Position numbers and translations under genes: made by a program. Below are positions 45,511-57,890 of a stretch of 64,000 bases of DNA, piece after piece. Numbering within the stretch: the first letter of the stretch is position 1; every line of letters starts with the position of its first letter. The notes beneath the pieces were generated by a model. The model saw only the letters and a list, made by a program, of their open reading frames with translations, was not told the DNA's origin and did not search any database. The DNA comes from Sequoia sempervirens (Eukaryota; Streptophyta; Pinopsida; Cupressales; Cupressaceae), in assembly GCA_007258455.2 (NCBI GenBank), contig VDFB02252616.1:120688552-120752551 (forward strand). The letters are read 5' to 3'.

Positions 45511-46440
45511 ATATTGAACATTCCATTTTTATTTTTATTTTGAAGTCTTTGCATCTTAGATTAGATATTGCACTCATTTGCATCTCATTTGCATTGAATT
45601 AAGATCTCATTTAGGGTTTAGATTTGCATTATTTTGGATCTTTCTAAATATGAAAAATACAAAAACAAATTGGTCATTATGCATATCATTTGAATCTCAT
45701 TTATTTGCATTTGAAAATTTTAAGAAAATGTATTTCAACATAAGTCTTTGCATTCATCTTTTCATTGCATGTTCACATTGCATTTTTGGAAAATCTAAAA
45801 CTAAAACTCACTACCTCAAACTTGGAACTGAAAGGCATTACTAAAAGCTTGAAAATCATTCAAAAATAGTTTAAAATTACCTAACCAGGACCCATTCACC
45901 CTTACTAGAAAATGTGTCTTTGATCAGGTCAAACCTGAAGCTTCTAGCATCTGAAAAGGCATTAAAAATCACCTTGAAATCCATAGAAACATCTCAGAAA
46001 AGCTTAACTAGGAACCATTCGCCCTTACTAGAAAATGAGTCCTTGTTAGCTATTGATCTGCATTTTTTAGAAATTACAATCTTAGTTTAGGCTTTTGTTT
46101 GCTGTTGTTACTTTCCTGATTTGGTGTTTCATTAAATTCATTGCATTTAACTTAAGTTGCCTCATTTTAGTGCATTGTTAAAATTCAAAATTGCATTAAA
46201 AAATTTCATTTATAACTTATTGCATTGTGTAATCAATAAATTGCATTTATTATAATTTGAAAATTGTATTTCATTCTAGGTTGTTGTGTTGCCTCTTTCT
46301 ATTTAGGGTTTGCACACTAGGGTTGTAAAAATTGTATAAGCTTTACAACTTGGTGTACTATTCGCAATACTATTATAAGACATAGTTTGCAGCTCATGTC
46401 ATCCCATGATATCTCACTCATCATGGATCTTGGGTTTTCT
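45511..46440 (+). mobile_element. Leader of element F
   Basis: Non-coding, TTGCAT-rich, with two hairpin units (45887-45920 and 46010-46043; 123 bp apart). Gag begins downstream, around 46440. Confidence 0.6.
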
Positions 46441-47660
46441 GACTCTTTTTTATAGTGTTGTTAATCAACCCTCCATGGCTCATAATTTTCATACTTCATT
46501 ACCAATGACTTCACCTCCTACAAACAATGTGCTTAATGTTACCAACACCATCCCTACCATCCATAATTCCCCTCAAGCTTTGGGGTCTACTCAAATCCAA
46601 GGTGGAATTCAATTCCATTCTCCATGATACCAATGTCCATTCCTACATACACTAGTACACAACCCACAACAACCCTTCAACCCACAACAACCTTTCAACC
46701 CACAACAACCCTTAAACTTACTACAACCATTAAACCAACCACAAAAATCATACCTACTAGCACTTTGTACAGTTCCATAGGTATTCACATGGGAAATACT
46801 TCCATTCTTTTCCATTCAAACACAATAACTACTCAACAATCTACCTTTACCAACCTACAATTCACTAACCTTCCACATACATACACCACTCCAACTTATT
46901 CACCTCAACCTTACAATGAAAATGATCCTATCCTTAACTCCATTTTGTAAACTATGACATCCCTCCAACAACAAGTGGAAACATTACAAGAAAATAACAA
47001 GAATCAACCTTACAATACATCAAATCCAACCCATTATCCTTCGACATATTAAGAGCACAAATTCCATAAGGTATAGAAGTCCCTCGATTTGAGAAATATG
47101 GTGGAAAGGAGATCCTATTAGCCATGTTTCTACCTTCATAGCCTTGTGTAGTGATTTCATCTTTGAAGATAAACTCTTGGGTAATCTCTTTCTTAGGTCC
47201 TTGAAGGATACTACTTTAGATTGGTTCTCTTCTTTACCGAACAATTCAATTGGTTCATTCAATGAACTCATTGATTCCTTTTAAAACCACTTCCATATTC
47301 ACATTGGTCCCAAGATGACCCTTTTTGACTTAATGACATGCAAACAAAAAGAGGATGAGAAAGTGATCGACTTCATAGAAAGATAGCGAACACTTTATTC
47401 ACAAGTAAACATTAAGATTCCTAATGCTAACCTTCAACAAATGTTTATCAGCAACTTACAAGATAACCTCCAAAGAAAACTTGAAATGTTGAGATTTTCA
47501 TCCTTCACATAGTTATGTACCACCCTTTGTGATTATCAAAATTTTACTTACGGTCTTGATGTGAAAAATCCCCCTAGTCGTACTAAAAAATTCTAATCTA
47601 CAACTTTGAACAATTATCAACCTTTCAAGAAGTAGAATAAGGGATTTTTACAACAGAATT
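46441..47660 (+). pseudogene. Gag remnant of element F
   Basis: The N-terminal part is Thr/Pro/Asn-rich, including an 18-bp tandem repeat (46660-46749) encoding PTTT(L/F)Q-like hexapeptides. The capsid domain follows with stops: VPRFEKYGG, LGPKMTLFDLM-like, DEKVIDFIER, LYSQVNIKIPNANLQQMFISN, LQRKLEML. Frames shift several times. It shows that the family once had gag, in contrast to A. Confidence 0.65.
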
Positions 47661-47692
47661 CCCCTCAATCAAATCAACAAACTAATAATAAA

Positions 47693-48148
47693 GTGGTTGT
47701 TATAAATACAACTCCTTTCGAGGAGAGGGATAGGGATTTCACTTCTTTACCGGAAACCCTTCATAATATCATGTTGTATCTCATTGACAAGAACGTGCTT
47801 ATATTACCTCTTGTTAGAGAATGTGGCCCTAATATACCATTTCCTAAAGGCTTTCAAAAAAATGCTTATTGTCATTACCATGAACAAAAAGGGCATGGTA
47901 CAAAATATTGTAAGCATCTTAAACATCTTGTGCAAGACCTTATTGACAATAATCAACTTCAAATTGGAGGTGTGAATGATCAACGTAATAAGTATGTAGC
48001 CTCTCCTAATCAAAATTTTAAAATATTTACAAATCGCATCCCTAAACACACTATTTCATTTGTCAAAACTAGTGAAACTATGAATGATGTGATGAATGTT
48101 GACAATATGGATGTTATTAAACAACATCATGCAAAGGAATTGATATAA
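47693..48148 (+). pseudogene. Nucleocapsid-like finger of element F
   Basis: 151-residue frame with a Cys/His motif (YCHYHEQKGHGTKYCKHL; pattern C-x2-H-x4-H-x4-C), the single finger seen in Tat gag proteins where CCHC is replaced by this form. It continues LVQDLIDNNQL, which matches IIQDLIDKKII after the finger of B. It would bind element RNA. Confidence 0.75.
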
Positions 48149-48189
48149 TTTATTGAATCTATACCTCATAAGGGCTCAAATTAAAATCC

Positions 48190-49300
48190 TCTTAATATTT
48201 CTTTCTCATAAAATGACATACTCAAACGTGCACATGACTGTCCTCTTTACATAGCTGGCCAAATTAATGATAATCCCACTAAAGGGATATTAATTGATCT
48301 TGTCTGTGGAGAGAATGTGATCACTAAAGAGTTCTTATATGTGCATGAACTATATCAAGATACATATGACAAACTGAAAGCATGGACCAAGACGCATAAT
48401 AGGTCTTCTTTCCCTACGATAGGCTTGATAGATCTCCCTTTAAAAGTGGGACTGGAAAATATTAACTCTCATTTACCATTATACTACAATCAGACCAATT
48501 TCATGTGAAGCTAGGCTATCCATGGCTTCTCTTCTTGAATTTTGTCCCTTCAATTTTTCATAAATTTCTAAAGTTTCCATTTGGAAATTATATCTTTACT
48601 ATGCATCATAATGGACTAAATCTTGCCTCGACCTGAGGGAATTTTTTATTAGATTACTTTTGGCCTGAGCCTATGGAACCTATCAAGTTTCATGAGGATT
48701 TTTTTTTCAAATCATATTAGAAGTTGAAGGAAAAGAAAATAGCAAAATTATCCCTTCAAAACATGCTTCAACCTATAAATGAAACACCTATCCTTGATGA
48801 AGAAATGATCAAACCAAAAGCCCTTATGAACATACAAGAGCAACATATAGAAAAACCTCCCATAATTTCCTACAAGAGACCACAAGATAACACAAACAAT
48901 CTTGTTGTCCCTCCTAGATTCAAAAATTTTTACAAATTCAAAGAGAAAGTGGTTGAGCAACCTAGTTTTGTTTCTTCTATTCCTCCCAAGGAAGAGAAGG
49001 AACCTATGATTGACAAACTTTCTCTTACACAAACAAAAAATTACAATAAATTGAAATAGAGTCAAAGTGATAGAGAGCGTAGGTGTAGGTGACATGATAT
49101 TGCTCATAAATTACAAACTCTAGAAGACAAGAACAACAGAGAAAATAAAAATCCAAAATTACCTAAAGCAATGCGTGATGACTCTATTCCCTCACCACAA
49201 CATAAACAAGAACATTCCATGGACACTTTCATTTGACCTTCTGTAGTGATAAATATAGATGATGACATTGATATTGAAAAAAATGATGACAAGTGCATGA
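48190..49300 (+). pseudogene. Protease and spacer remnants of element F
   Basis: 48225-48508 has CPLYIAGQIN...GILIDLVCGENVITKEFL, the protease region with the active-site motif altered (D-L-V-C-G where D-x-G is expected). 48724-49059 is a 111-residue Lys/Pro-rich spacer frame; a Glu/Asp-rich degraded stretch ends near 49300. No reverse transcriptase follows; the element is cut off by G at about 49590. Confidence 0.6.
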
Positions 49301-49596
49301 TGAGTTGAATACATTGTTTTATTCTTCTATGAGCTTAAATGAAAAATCTCCTAAAAAGATTGTTGAACCTAGTGCTTCCCCTAGTTTGGCACTTTCTCTA
49401 ATCCTTTGGCTATTTGTTCGCCTTCTGCTTACACCAACTGATATTGGGATGCAAACAAACTGCTTTAGGTTGAATCGCATGTTCCTTACTAGTCTTTTGA
49501 TTTTTCATGTTTTCCTTATGTGATTGCATGTGTGTAATGTGATCCCCTGTGTTGTTTCATTTGATGTAGCTCTCTCTTTTTATGCATTCCTCTATA
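49301..49596. other. Spacer remnant between F and G
   Basis: A plus-strand frame continues to 49523 without recognisable motifs; then non-coding DNA. The exact F/G junction is not visible. Confidence 0.35.
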
Positions 49597-50804
49597 TGTA
49601 CCTATGATCAAAAGATTAGTATGGGTAGATTATGCTTGATCAACGAAGAATCAAAGCATAACGAAGCCACTAACGTCAATCTCAACAAGATCAATCAAAT
49701 GAAAACTAAACTAAGAATTTATCAAAACTAACATGCTAAACTATGAAATCTTTAAAATTCCTACTCTAATCCATCTAAAACCTATCCCATTGTGGGAGTG
49801 CTTTCACGTTAATGTGAAACGATGACCCTTTCCCAATCTTACAGATAAATGAGTTTGTCCCAATTAGTTTTATTGAAGAAAATTGATGGAACCATTGTAA
49901 GATGTGAATGAAAAACTGATTTTAATCTAAATAATCATGATGTAAGCTAACTTAACATGATTTTATGCTAAAATAATTAAGATATACAAATTCTAAGCTA
50001 AAATAGATGGAAAGTAAACTAAAAGATTCAAACCTTAATTCATAGAAAAGCTAAATGGATGCATTATGTTGTCATGGAAGCCATTAATGGAAGCTTAAAG
50101 ATAATTAATGAAATTAAAATAAACTAAAAAACATGATAAATGTATACTAAATATGAGTGTAAGTGTGAGTTATTTCAATAGCATGAGTTTGCTCTAAAAA
50201 AGATCGATCCATTTGTCTCCAAATAGTGACCTATTTATAGGAAAGCAAATAAAAAATGAATGGTTGAGAACAAAAAAGATAATTAATGGTCAAGGATGGA
50301 AGAATTTGGAGGCATGCATCATTGATTCTCATCAATGGATGAGCATGAAATATGCTATTTTAATCAAGGGTTAATATTCCTTAAAGCAAACACACTTTTG
50401 ACCTATATAAGAGGTCACAAATTAACTTGCACAAGATGTCACAAGCTAACTTGCACATGAAGCTTTGTAAGAATATTCCCTTTTTCAAATGAGTGAGGAG
50501 AAAAAGGATATTTAGTTAATTAAAACCAAATTAAATTGTGCAAAGGAATATTCCATGGGAATATTCCCTTTTTGGAAGAATATGCAAAGGAGGTATGTTC
50601 CCTTGGAATATTCCCTTGCAAGTGGGGGGGGAATTATATTTAATTGATAATTAAACAATATTAATTATACAATTAGGGGATTCAGAAGAATTTAAATGAT
50701 ATTCATTAAATAATGATTTAATGAAAAGGGGAAAAGGTGATGACATTTAATTACATTACTTAGGGTTATTTAATTAAATAATTGAAGATTTAGGGATTTA
50801 AATT
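49597..50804 (-). mobile_element. LTR-like fragment G
   Basis: Minus-strand LTR-like sequence related to the B/C/D LTR family: CCCATTGTGGGAG...GACCCTTTCCCAATC near 49786-49840 parallels CCCATGGG...CCCTTTCCCAATTCC in B and D; a TATA-like CTATAAATAG lies at 50240-50231; TTAATTAAAT-rich DNA lies at 50510-50800. Its start (right end) is cut by the 3' LTR of A at 50804/50805. The left end is approximate. No partner LTR was found. Confidence 0.5.
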
Positions 50805-52291
50805 TGATTAGGTAAAAAATGGTGTGGAATATCACCTTTCTCCAATAGTCATTCAACAATTTCCTAGGAGTCCCAATTGGATTGACCATCAACCTCACAA
50901 GGTGAGTCAATTCTCAACAAGGAGGACCTAGGAGGGGGTTCTTTAAGCTTTTAGGGGTTCACCACCAAGCAAATGCTTGGAAAAGACAAATAAGAATTCA
51001 ACCTTTAAAAGATAATAATGCAAGCTAAATGATGGATGCAAATGATGAAATTATGCAATAGCAAGTTAAGATGTGTACCTGGGAAGTCTGGAAATACAAT
51101 GAGCATTCCAAAAATGTAAAGAAGCTATCAAAATATGTTGTGGAGGACAAAGACACCCTTACTTTTGTGTTAGTCCCGTTGTTACTTTTTGGGGGAAATG
51201 CAAAATCTTTGGATGTTAGAATAGGATCCAAAAGAATCTCTGCAAAATTCCACCTTGAGTACTAAGACATCCTTACTATTGTCTTAGTCTTGATCTAAAT
51301 TTCTAAAATTTCTGAGTGTGGTCTCGAGATTCAAGGTCTATACTTCCTTCTCCACCAAGTCTTCAAATCTAAACCTGCAAAATGACTTGCAAAACAAAGG
51401 AAATTGGATTGATTCTTTATGGGGATTTACCTTGGTCTAATTGATGAAAAATCATAGATTTGAAAATGGAAATGTGTGTGTGTTCTAATCTTATGTGTGT
51501 CTAAGATTATGCAAGCTAGAATAAGGAGAAACCCTATTCAAATGTGTGAGAATAGAATTCCCAAAATGCAAATGAAAATGACCTATAAAGGAGATCTCTA
51601 ATCACCCTAATAGGCTATAATAATTAAATGAACCTTCCTTAGGCAGAAAATAGAACAATAATTGAAGATGGAATCAATCAAGAAATAAGTCCTTAGGCTT
51701 GGAAGAATGGTTAGTTGCATCTCCAACCTAGAATCTCTCATGATCCTTCATAGGCATCCATTATTAGTCTTTGGCAATACTACATCTTGACTTGAAAATA
51801 GACTTGAAAAAATTGCAAAAACACTAGAAGGTTGCTCCAATACTTGAAACTCTCCTTCAAACTTGCTTCATTTGCCTCAAATTATCACTTCAACTTTTTT
51901 CAACTTAGGTGAAAATGGGGTGTGAATCTTACTTTTATAGGCATTCTTATCTAATAACCTGATTATTAGATCCCAAAGGCCAACAAAATTCCAAATAAAT
52001 TCAAATATTTTCATTTTCCACTCTTAATTCTCAAAAATAAAGCACTTGGGACTAAGAAAACACCAAGGGCGTCTTGGTCCCATAAGGATTAATTTGCAAC
52101 TTTGAAGGGTGTGATGCTAAGATTAACAATTGTTTATGGATTTTGGTCAGCTTTACGGTTGAAATATGCCTCAAGATGCATAAAAAGGGATCTTAGGGGC
52201 CATAACAAGTGACATAAAGGGAATTTAATGTAAGGGGTGCCAAATAGGTCCAAATTAAGTGTGAAAATGAAAAGGTATGCATTTTTCTACA
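50805..52291 (-). mobile_element. 3' LTR of element A (1487 bp)
   Basis: TGTAGA at 52291 to CCTAATCA end at 50805, collinear with 452-2234 apart from about 240 missing bases just after TGTAGA. A TATA-like CTATAAAAGT lies near 51940-51931. It carries three hairpin units (52048-52081, 51258-51291, 51144-51177). The bases beyond (AATTT on the minus strand) do not match those left of 452. Confidence 0.85.
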
Positions 52292-52312
52292 CTAAATTTA
52301 TCCCCCACTTTA
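52292..52312 (-). promoter_or_regulatory. Polypurine tract of element A
   Basis: Minus strand reads AAGTGGGGGATAAATTTAG just before the LTR. It differs from the CAAAGAGGG tract before 452, another sign that Z and A are not the same element. Confidence 0.6.
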
Positions 52313-52840
52313 GCACCCATATGACACTATGTGCATATGCAAGCTAATGTACTTCAACAAGTAACTTTATAAAAGGATACTCATATGGATTTGTTAGGTA
52401 GAATGAAGCCTCCATTACATTTACCTATAGATCCACAGTGTTAGGAACCACATATTGCATCACAGATTCTTTAGTAGCTCAAAAATAATCCTCTTATCTA
52501 ACTTTCCCAACAAATTACATTCAAGGGTAGATGTATGTCCCCCTGGATTTTGCTTGCTTTATGGAGGTGGAATTAACGTATCAATACAACCACATTAAAC
52601 TAGAAAAGTCCATCATAGGGAATTTCCAAGTACCATGCCACCTGATGATAGAATTTCCAAGTCCATCATTGAAAATGTATTTTGCTAGCTCCAAATATGT
52701 TAGTTTAAATAAAAAGAACTTTTCTTTTTTAACAAAAAGTGACGTAAAAATGCATGTATAAAAAGATAAAAGAGAAGATAAATTTGATTCATTTTATATT
52801 TTACCTTTTGTAGAGTGAGCTTGGAGTAGAGTGAGCCACC

Positions 52841-55066
52841 ATGCCGAGAAAATGTCCATCCACCCATCCAAGGATTGAGATTTTATGGGAGGCGGTCGCA
52901 CGGGGCAAGTGACAGTCTATTGTGAGTGGATTTTTCCTTCTCTATACTTTTATTTAATCAATTTTTTTATGTTTTATGAAATTTTTAGATGAATTTATAG
53001 GCTAGGGAGGGTTTTTATTTCTTTTTTTTTAGATTGTTGTAAACTGTCCCACTTTGTCACAAAGTTTCCTAGTTAAGGTATAAAGTGTCTAGAATCCTTA
53101 ATTAAGATATCCTAGACCAACTTTAGCACACTTGTTTACCATTAAAGTACAATTTTAAGATGTTAAGATGTTTTAAATGACATTTTGCTTATTTTCTTAT
53201 ATTAGAATGTACCTTGGTCGTGCCAACACCTGGGTGGTCATATGTTCAACCGTCTTCGAGAGCTTGTTGATTAGCTATCTAAGGAGGATGGAAAATCCTC
53301 TAGGAGATGGGTCTCTACTAGTCTTATCTCTTTCCAACCAGGTGGTATCATGATGCTATGTTGATGGCACTAATAGAGAGATGGGACATGGACACCTGCA
53401 CCTTCCATCTACCAAAAGGAGAGATGATGGTCACACTGGAGGATGTGCATCGCATAATATGAGTTCCTATCTAAGGAGAGAGGGTATTCCTAGCATAGGG
53501 TAGGAGCTTTGAGGAGATGTGGTCTAACATCAAGTATTGCTTAGGCATTTGACTAGTTTTCCATAGAATCATGGGATTGCACATTGATTTGTCATGGATT
53601 CTTCATGCACATTCACCACTAGTCAGACACATCTTATTTTCATAGTAGTGCTAGTACTAATCCCCAATGGCCATGGATCACATCTGGAGGGGGGCTAGTG
53701 CACATGATTTGAGACATGGAGCACTACCGTGTCATCTTTGCATGGGTTTGGAGCATATTGGCGCACTTGTACTATGACTTGGGTCAGTTCACTTAGGGAA
53801 AGTTGCACAACATGTTGCATTGCACCCTACTATAGAATTGGATCCTAGAGCACATTACCTACACCAGGTCTACAAGATTTCCTATTTCCATAGTGGTGGG
53901 ATACTCACAAGCCTTCAGTTATCCCCTTAGGTAGGCATGGAAGCACAGTGATGTACTATTTTTGAGGGTTAGATTTGACAGATTGAGTGAGGAGGACATT
54001 TTATGGAGATCCTATCTAATGGAGCAATTCTTGTTGGACACTACAAGACAGTTGAGGCAGATGTAGAGGGATAGGCTTTTGCTTGGACAACGTTATCACG
54101 TAGTGAGACCCTTCTACTATGATCTTGTCATGAGATAGTTTGGGCAAGTATAGCAGCAACTACGGATACAAGATTCATATAGACAGTCAGTATGGAGTGC
54201 CTAAAAATTAGGAGACCTTAGACAACTTACAATATAAAATGTCATCCCAAGTGATGCAAAGGAGGAGGCTATAGATGTGTCCCCAGTCTTTGATGTGGAT
54301 TACATCAGCACAACAAAAGAGTATGATTAGTGGTGGGAGGTGGTTCAGCCATGAGCTATCTTTCCTATGGACTATCCTATGGGCTTCATAGGATATTTAC
54401 CTAATCTAGGGGAGGATGAAAAAGAGTCAGGAAGAAGGGTAGATCCAACAGATCTATTCCCAAAGGAGGATGTAGAGTTAGAGGAGGATAACGACTATGA
54501 GGAGAAGGATGGAAAGGAGATAGAGGATGAGTAGATCCAATTGATGAGTGAGGACAATGATAGAGATGAGGCTAGTCCTCCTAGGCCCAAGTGTAGAGAT
54601 ATAGTTCCCACATGGGTTACAAGGTCATAGTCTGCACATGCCAGTGTTTGCGAGCATAGGGAGAGCAGTAGGGTGTTCGAGATCCCTATGGATCATGCTA
54701 CAGAGCCAGGTGATGATATTTATTGTTATGATTTATGTTTTTTTATGTATATCATGCTCATGTATATGTATATATTATGATGATGTATACTAATTATTCT
54801 TATGATTTATAGCTTACAAGGTTCGTGATAGATCTTAAGGACCTCTTCCGATGTGTAGTTGTAGAGATAGTTTCACCCTTTCCTGTGGATGAGGCTACAA
54901 CCACAGAGTACATATCCCCACCTTTCATGGAAAATCAAATGGATTTTTTCAAGACTTATATGATGCTCAAGGGAGCATATGATGGCATATTCAAGCATGT
55001 TGATCAAGTTGAGGATCATGTATCAACACTGGCAATAGAGTTAGAGGAGGCTCAAGCAGCTCGGTG
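52841..55066 (+). pseudogene. Antisense PMD gene remnant in element A
   Basis: Plus strand, antisense to A, between integrase and the 3' LTR. A candidate first exon starts with ATG at 52841 in a Kozak-like context (GCCACCATGC). An intron-like AT-rich stretch ends TTAG at 53205. PMD segments follow (ERWDMDTCTFHLP, MMVTLEDVHRI near 53372-53460) with many stops, then an acidic, Arg-rich region to about 54710. A GT...AG stretch (54711-54811) separates a last 80-residue frame (54825-55067; DLFRCVVVEIVSPFPVDEA...ELEEAQAAR) that looks partly coiled. It is the counterpart of the PMD remnant in B. Confidence 0.6.
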
Positions 55067-55379
55067 ATCTGAGAGAGAGGCTATATGTCTTTTCTTAAGT
55101 TTTATTAAATTTAAGATGTAGTATGTTATGCTAAATTAAATGCACTTATGATTTAATTGTAAAACATTAAATACCAATAAGGATTTAACATAACATAATA
55201 TACACCATAAGTTCTGAATAACATGATACCCAAAGTAAGAATCCAAAACCACATTTTACCCAGTACCCCACAATTCAAGACATAAGGGACTATGTGTTAG
55301 GAAAGAAACAAGTGTGAGAGACAATGACATACTATCCATTAACTCTAACAACACTACTTTAAAAACACACTATTCAGAA
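55067..55379 (-). mobile_element. Untranslated DNA after integrase of A
   Basis: Non-coding between the integrase C-terminus (minus strand) and the end of the antisense gene (plus strand). Nothing else seen. Confidence 0.4.
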
Positions 55380-56641
55380 AGGCTAGGCATAGTACTAATG
55401 AAAATGCACAACATTAATAGGTTTCCGAAGAGATTCATAATCCATTTCAGATATTAGGTATGCTCCAAACCCATAGCTCTCTTGAACTACATAAGGTCCT
55501 AACCACTTAGAGCTAAACTTTCCTTTCTCTATCGGGTTGGCATTGACATTTCACTTATTTTTGTATAGCATCGAATCACCCTTGTTAAATGACTGAGTGA
55601 TGACATGATCATTATAACTTCATTGAATTTTCATATGATAAGCTTGAAGATGTTCGAGGGCATTGATGTGCCTTTCATCAAGCATTTCAAATTGGTGTAA
55701 TTGTTGTTCCCTCTAAGTGTTTTCATCAATTATCCCTTAAAGAGCAATTCTTAAGGAGGAAATCTCTAACTCCAGCGGCATAATTGCCTCAACACCATAA
55801 ACAAGTTTATAAGGTGTGTTTCCCATTGAAGTTATGATACTAGTACGATAAGCCCATAACACATATGTTAATTGTGTATTCCAATCTTTATTATGTTTTT
55901 TCATTGTTTTTCTTAGGACTTTCTCAAGAGTTTTGTTAGTTGATTAGGCTTGTCCATTAGATTGTGAGTAGTAAGGAATTGAGAATCCATGTTGTATATT
56001 AAATTTTTCCAAGAACTTCACATCATTATTCTTAAGTGGTGTTCCATTGTCTAAAACTAACACGGAAGGAAGTCCAAAGTGAGCACTAATGTGTTCCAAT
56101 ATGAAATGACATATTACATTAGCTATTGTTGAATACAAGGGAATAACTTCTACCCATTTCATGAAGTAATTTATTGTTGTGATTATAATTGTATGTCCTA
56201 TGGATAAGGGTGGAGATATTTTTCCAATAATATCCAAACCCCATATCGATAATGGCCAAATAAGAACTTTTTCGTGAAGCTCGAAGGTAGGAGAATGAAT
56301 TAAGTTTTGATGCTCTTGACACTTATGACATTTCTTAACGTATTCAAATCAATATCGTTCCATGTTCTTCCAATAATATCCTATGTAGATTAGCTTTTGA
56401 ACTAATGATCTTCCTCCAAAATACCCCCCACAAGAACATGCATGAGCTTGTTCAAGTGCTATAAGGATTTCAGATTGCTTAAGACACCTAAGAAAAAGGC
56501 CATCAAAGGACCACTTACATAATATTTCCACTAGGATGATATATCTAGATGCAAATATTTGAAGACTAGAGCAAGTGTTTTTATTTTTTGGCTCGGGAAA
56601 GGTACCATCTTTCAAATAATTGAATAGTTTATCATACCATT
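55380..56641 (-). pseudogene. Integrase of element A (right part)
   Basis: Continues the frame cut at 6818. 56615-56349: linker (FASRYIILVEILCKWSFDGLFLR) and HHCC finger region (LEQAHACSCGGYFGG...GYYWKNMERY). 56237-55944: core with the first Asp in MDIIGKISPP, the second in LVLDNGTPL; the catalytic Glu of GQAE is a TAA stop. Downstream WNTQLTYVLWAYRTS and the C-terminal GKFSSKWLGPYVV motif to about 55380. Note that B lost the second Asp instead. Confidence 0.82.
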
Positions 56642-57871
56642 TGTAGACAAGTAAAATATATTAATTGACATCATGCATTTGATCCTGACTTACTAAGATC
56701 GCTTCTTCCCGAATCATCCCTTAGTCTAACCATTTAATCAAATTCCCCCAATCTGATTAAATTCATCAACTTTCATCCCTTAATTAAATAAATCATTTTT
56801 TCTAATTACGTCAATCTCTTTTGTTAATTAAATCAATCCATCTGATCTAATTGTCCCTATTTAATTAAATAATCAATTTATTTGATTAAATCTAACATCA
56901 TCTCTTTTAATTAAATAAATCAAAATCCTTATTTAATTAGCCTCTTATCATATTCCTCTCTTATTTGATTTAAATAAACCCATAAATCTAAGTCAAATAA
57001 GTCACATCATCTAATCTCTGTTAAATTAATTAACCCTTGATTAATTTAATCTCATCTCATGTCCCATCCTCTAGATAATGCAAGTTGCACATGAAAATAG
57101 ATTTAATTCATTTATTAAATCTCTATTTTCCTCACAAGGCATCTTTTGGAATATTCTCTCAATTTGAATTCAAAAATTCCAAGTCAACATGTACATCCAA
57201 CAAGGAAATAACTTCCTCTTACATGTCCTTTTCCTTGAGCCAAGTGGCATTTATTGCATTTTCCCTTCCCTCTTGCATGTCATTTCAACAAATTTGAAAT
57301 TCAAAATTATGCATTTATTGGCACAAACCCTAAATCTTGCACATCCATCATCCATTCATAGCTTGACAAGTGGCATCGTACCATTGGATGAATGTTAGTC
57401 CCATATTGCTCAAATTTGGACATTCATCCATCTTGGAATTCTATAAATAAAGAGCTCATATCCTCATTTCATCATCGACAATCCAAGCAAAGTTACCATG
57501 CTCAAATATCTCTTGAATTTTATCCATTATCATTGAGTCATAGCTAGGTTTTTTGTAGATTTGGCTTGGAGTTCTCATCTTTCATCAACAACATGGATCA
57601 ATCTCTTCAACATTCGAAGCTTGCATCTTAGGAATTGGGAAAGGGCCAATTTTCACATCAAATTGGCACCAATTCCCCCATGGGATCACGAGTTTGCATA
57701 TTTAAACTAGGATTCAATCTAGTTTGTCATTTATGTTGTGTTCTTCATTATTTTCTTTCCTATTTTAAATTTTAAATGGATTTCATGGGGAATCCTTGTT
57801 TTGGTTTGCAATATCTAACTTGAGGTGTTTATTCTCTTTGTTTTGCAAGTACTAAGGTTGGGGTTTGCACA
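56642..57871 (+). mobile_element. 5' LTR of element C (1230 bp)
   Basis: TGTAGACA to TTTGCACA. TATA-like CTATAAATA at 57441-57449, about 430 bases before the LTR end. The preceding bases are coding DNA of A, not a polypurine tract, so it is a 5' LTR. It is the mate of 6819-8100, several percent diverged. Confidence 0.9.
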
Positions 57872-57890
57872 TTTGGCGCTAGAAGGAGGG
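57872..57890 (+). promoter_or_regulatory. Primer-binding site of element C
   Basis: TTTGGCGCTAGAAGGAGGG directly after the LTR end, a TTGGCGC-type primer site common in plant gypsy elements. It differs completely from the TGGTGAACCC site of A and F. The tRNA is not assigned. Confidence 0.7.
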
